Positions 62,825 to 64,000 of a stretch of DNA of 64,000 nucleotides are shown here, piece after piece. Within the stretch, counting starts at the first letter, position 1. Each line of letters starts with the position of its first letter. Origin of the DNA: GWE2-40-63 sp050251815 (lineage in GTDB: Bacteria > Bacteroidota > Bacteroidia > Bacteroidales > SZUA-534). The notes beneath the pieces are model-generated. The model was not told the DNA's origin, did no database searches, and saw nothing but the letters and a program-made list of their open reading frames with translations. The DNA lies in assembly GCA_050251815.1 (NCBI GenBank), contig JBFWMB010000005.1:34278-98277 (forward strand), given 5' to 3'. The position numbers and the translations under genes are program-made.

Positions 62825-62832
62825 CAAAGGTA
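62825..62832 (-). promoter_or_regulatory. -7 element before dnaB
   Basis: Minus-strand TACCTTTG matches TAnnTTTG about 15 bp before the 62810 start. The -33 box is not clear. Confidence 0.4.
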
Positions 62833-62910
62833 GAAAAAGAACGTTGTTCGCCCTATTCCGATTAAAGGTTATTTATTAAAAATAACCCACAACTTTATGA
62901 ACCAAAATTA

Positions 62911-62918
62911 TATTTTTG
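62911..62918 (+). promoter_or_regulatory. -7 element directly before ispE
   Basis: TATTTTTG ends only 10 bp before the ispE ATG, so the transcript would have a leader of a few bases at most. No -33 TTG is evident. Confidence 0.4.
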
Positions 62919-62928
62919 TTGAAAAAAA

Positions 62929-63756
62929 ATGATAGTCTATCCCAACGCCAAAATAAACCTGGGTTTAAGCATTGTTAATAAACGACCCGATGGTTTCCAT
63001 TCCATTGAAACGGTGATGTTTCCCATTCCACTTTGCGATAAAATTACCATTGCACCCATTGAAAACTATGCTGGTTCTGAAAAATTAGCGTTTTCATCGT
63101 CGGGATTAATCATTGATGGAAGAGCAGAAAACAATCTGATTGTTAAAGCTTTTAATTTACTTGATGCCGACTTTAATTTAGCCCCTACCCAAATCCATCT
63201 GGAAAAGAATATTCCCTTTGGTGCCGGATTAGGTGGCGGTTCAGCCGATTGTGCCTTTACCATTAACGCGCTCAACCAACTATACAACTTAAAACTTACT
63301 AACAAACGAAGGGAAAATTACGCAGCTCAGCTGGGCAGCGATTGTCCATTTTTCATTAAAAACCAACCCGCACTGGCCAAGGGACGCGGTGAATTGTTAA
63401 GTGAAATTCATGTTGATTTAAAAGGCCGGTATCTTGCTTTAGTAATTCCACCGGTTGGTATTAACACCAAACAGGCTTATAGTCTGGTAACCCCAAAAAA
63501 ACCAGAAACCCCTGTTGAAGAAACCATTAAACAACCCATTAATACATGGAAAAAAAAGTTACTTAACGATTTTGAGGCATCGGTATTTAAACAAAAACCA
63601 GAAATTGAACAAGTTAAAAATGTATTGTATGCGCAGGGAGCCACTTATGCATCCTTATCGGGAAGCGGTTCGGCATCGTTTGGTATTTTTGATACCGCAT
63701 TAAATTTAGAAGAGCATTTTCCCAAAAACTATTTTATTTGGACAAGGCAGTTATAG
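62929..63756 (+). CDS. ispE: 4-diphosphocytidyl-2-C-methyl-D-erythritol kinase
   Basis: A 275-residue GHMP kinase of the non-mevalonate isoprenoid pathway. Start YPNAKINLGLSIVNKRPDGFHSIETVM (in pieces), ATP-binding PFGAGLGGGSADCAF (about 97-111), LGSDCPFFIKNQPALAKGRGE and a C-terminal ASLSGSGSASFGIF glycine motif are all present. Its product feeds the same isoprenoid pool used by UppS. A bidirectional terminator separates it from the convergent biotin carrier gene. Confidence 0.96.
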   Translation: MIVYPNAKINLGLSIVNKRPDGFHSIETVMFPIPLCDKITIAPIENYAGSEKLAFSSSGLIIDGRAENNLIVKAFNLLDADFNLAPTQIHLEKNIPFGAGLGGGSADCAFTINALNQLYNLKLTNKRRENYAAQLGSDCPFFIKNQPALAKGRGELLSEIHVDLKGRYLALVIPPVGINTKQAYSLVTPKKPETPVEETIKQPINTWKKKLLNDFEASVFKQKPEIEQVKNVLYAQGATYASLSGSGSASFGIFDTALNLEEHFPKNYFIWTRQL

Positions 63757-63761
63757 CATTA

Positions 63762-63792
63762 AAAAAAAGGTAGCACATGGCTACCTTTTTTT
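63762..63792. terminator. Bidirectional terminator between ispE and the biotin carrier gene
   Basis: AAAAAAGGTAGC and GCTACCTTTTTT pair perfectly around a short loop (ACATG region), with A and T runs on the two sides, so it can work for both convergent genes. Confidence 0.85.
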
Positions 63793-64000
63793 ATTCTATT
63801 TCAATTAACAAATGTTGTTTGGGAACCCGGTCGCCCTCATTTACATGAATAACTTTCACTGTTCCTGAAACCGGTGAAACTACAACGTTTTTCATTTTCA
63901 TGGCTTCAAGCAAAAGCAACTTTGCGCCCTCTTTTACTTTCTGTCCCTGAGTAACATATATTTTCGGAATATTACCCGGAATATATGCTTTAACCAGTTT
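63791..64000 (-). CDS. Biotin/lipoyl attachment domain protein, C-terminal part (start outside window)
   Basis: The minus-strand frame is open to the window edge and gives the last 69 residues of a biotinyl carrier domain: KLVKAYIPGNIPKIYVTQG, LLLLEAMKMKNVVVSPVSG with biotinylatable Lys in EAMKMKN, and the end VNEGDRVPKQHLLIEIE. Such C-termini belong to carrier subunits of acyl-CoA carboxylases or Na+-pumping decarboxylases (oxaloacetate or methylmalonyl-CoA decarboxylase) of Bacteroidota. Which one cannot be told from this part. Confidence 0.85.
   Translation of the reverse strand, partial: KLVKAYIPGNIPKIYVTQGQKVKEGAKLLLLEAMKMKNVVVSPVSGTVKVIHVNEGDRVPKQHLLIEIE

Noticed and set aside
1..64000. 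Prophage, integrase, transposase, restriction-modification or other defence genes
   Set aside because: No coding region shows such motifs; the window looks like ordinary core chromosome with a few non-coding repeats.

Overview
The window looks like core chromosome from a Bacteroidota member, most likely a Bacteroidales/Marinilabiliales lineage such as the Prolixibacteraceae. That placement is an inference from several signs: an Na+-NQR operon end with ApbE, a type IX secretion (T9SS) C-terminal signal, a PID-CTERM/exosortase pair, the Bacteroidota order uppS-bamA-ompH-ompH-murI next to DUF6089 porins, fused E1 alpha/beta, KorAB, and many promoters of the Bacteroidota type (TTG, about 19 bp, TAnnTTTG). 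The DNA is AT-rich, and Shine-Dalgarno sequences are mostly absent, which is normal for this phylum. No rRNA, tRNA, CRISPR array, phage or transposase gene was recognised.

Layout. 1-2.4 kb: 3' end of nqrF, apbE, and on the opposite strand two very small membrane proteins, one with four cysteines, that look like Na+-NQR maturation factors. 2.6-5 kb: a fused 2-oxoacid dehydrogenase E1. 5-10.1 kb (minus): a polysaccharide-export operon (Wza-like lipoprotein, Wzc-like tyrosine autokinase with a Gly-Tyr tail) ending in an NhaC antiporter. 10.3-17.7 kb (plus): a 2124-residue secreted protein with 13 fibronectin-III-like repeats and a T9SS signal, then a PID-CTERM small protein and its probable exosortase. 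17.7-23.7 kb: YqgE, then a minus-strand run of class IV aminotransferase, GmhB-like phosphatase, rhomboid, SiaC-like, macrodomain and pheT genes. 24-28.7 kb: surE, a small membrane protein, lpxB, a SpoIID-like protein and an M14 carboxypeptidase. 29-34.6 kb: a possible structured RNA, a one-domain carboxypeptidase-regulatory-like protein, a TolC/FtsX-permease/HlyD efflux set without an ATPase gene, a lipoprotein and an Hsp15-like protein.

34.8-44.6 kb: a CAP/OmpA-like secreted protein, pth-rplY, prs, engB, a GIN-domain protein, manA, udk, a PolB-like exonuclease and an alpha/beta hydrolase. 44.7-55.7 kb (plus): an envelope biogenesis block: CBS protein, POTRA/barrel protein, nadK, three DUF6089 barrel proteins in a row, uppS, bamA, two OmpH/Skp chaperones, murI. 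55.7-64 kb: gamma-carbonic anhydrase, korAB, a 628-bp non-coding stretch with a 42-bp tandem repeat array, a secreted protein of unclear function, dnaB, ispE and the 3' end of a biotin carrier protein gene.

The main theme is the cell envelope: lipid A (lpxB), peptidoglycan precursors (uppS, murI), outer-membrane protein assembly (bamA, ompH), capsule or exopolysaccharide export, and two separate C-terminal sorting routes side by side. The least ordinary signals are the exosortase/PID-CTERM pair beside the capsule operon, the 42-bp array (about four helical turns per unit), the 22-bp array behind apbE, the nested-stem RNA candidate near 29 kb, and the small NQR-linked proteins.
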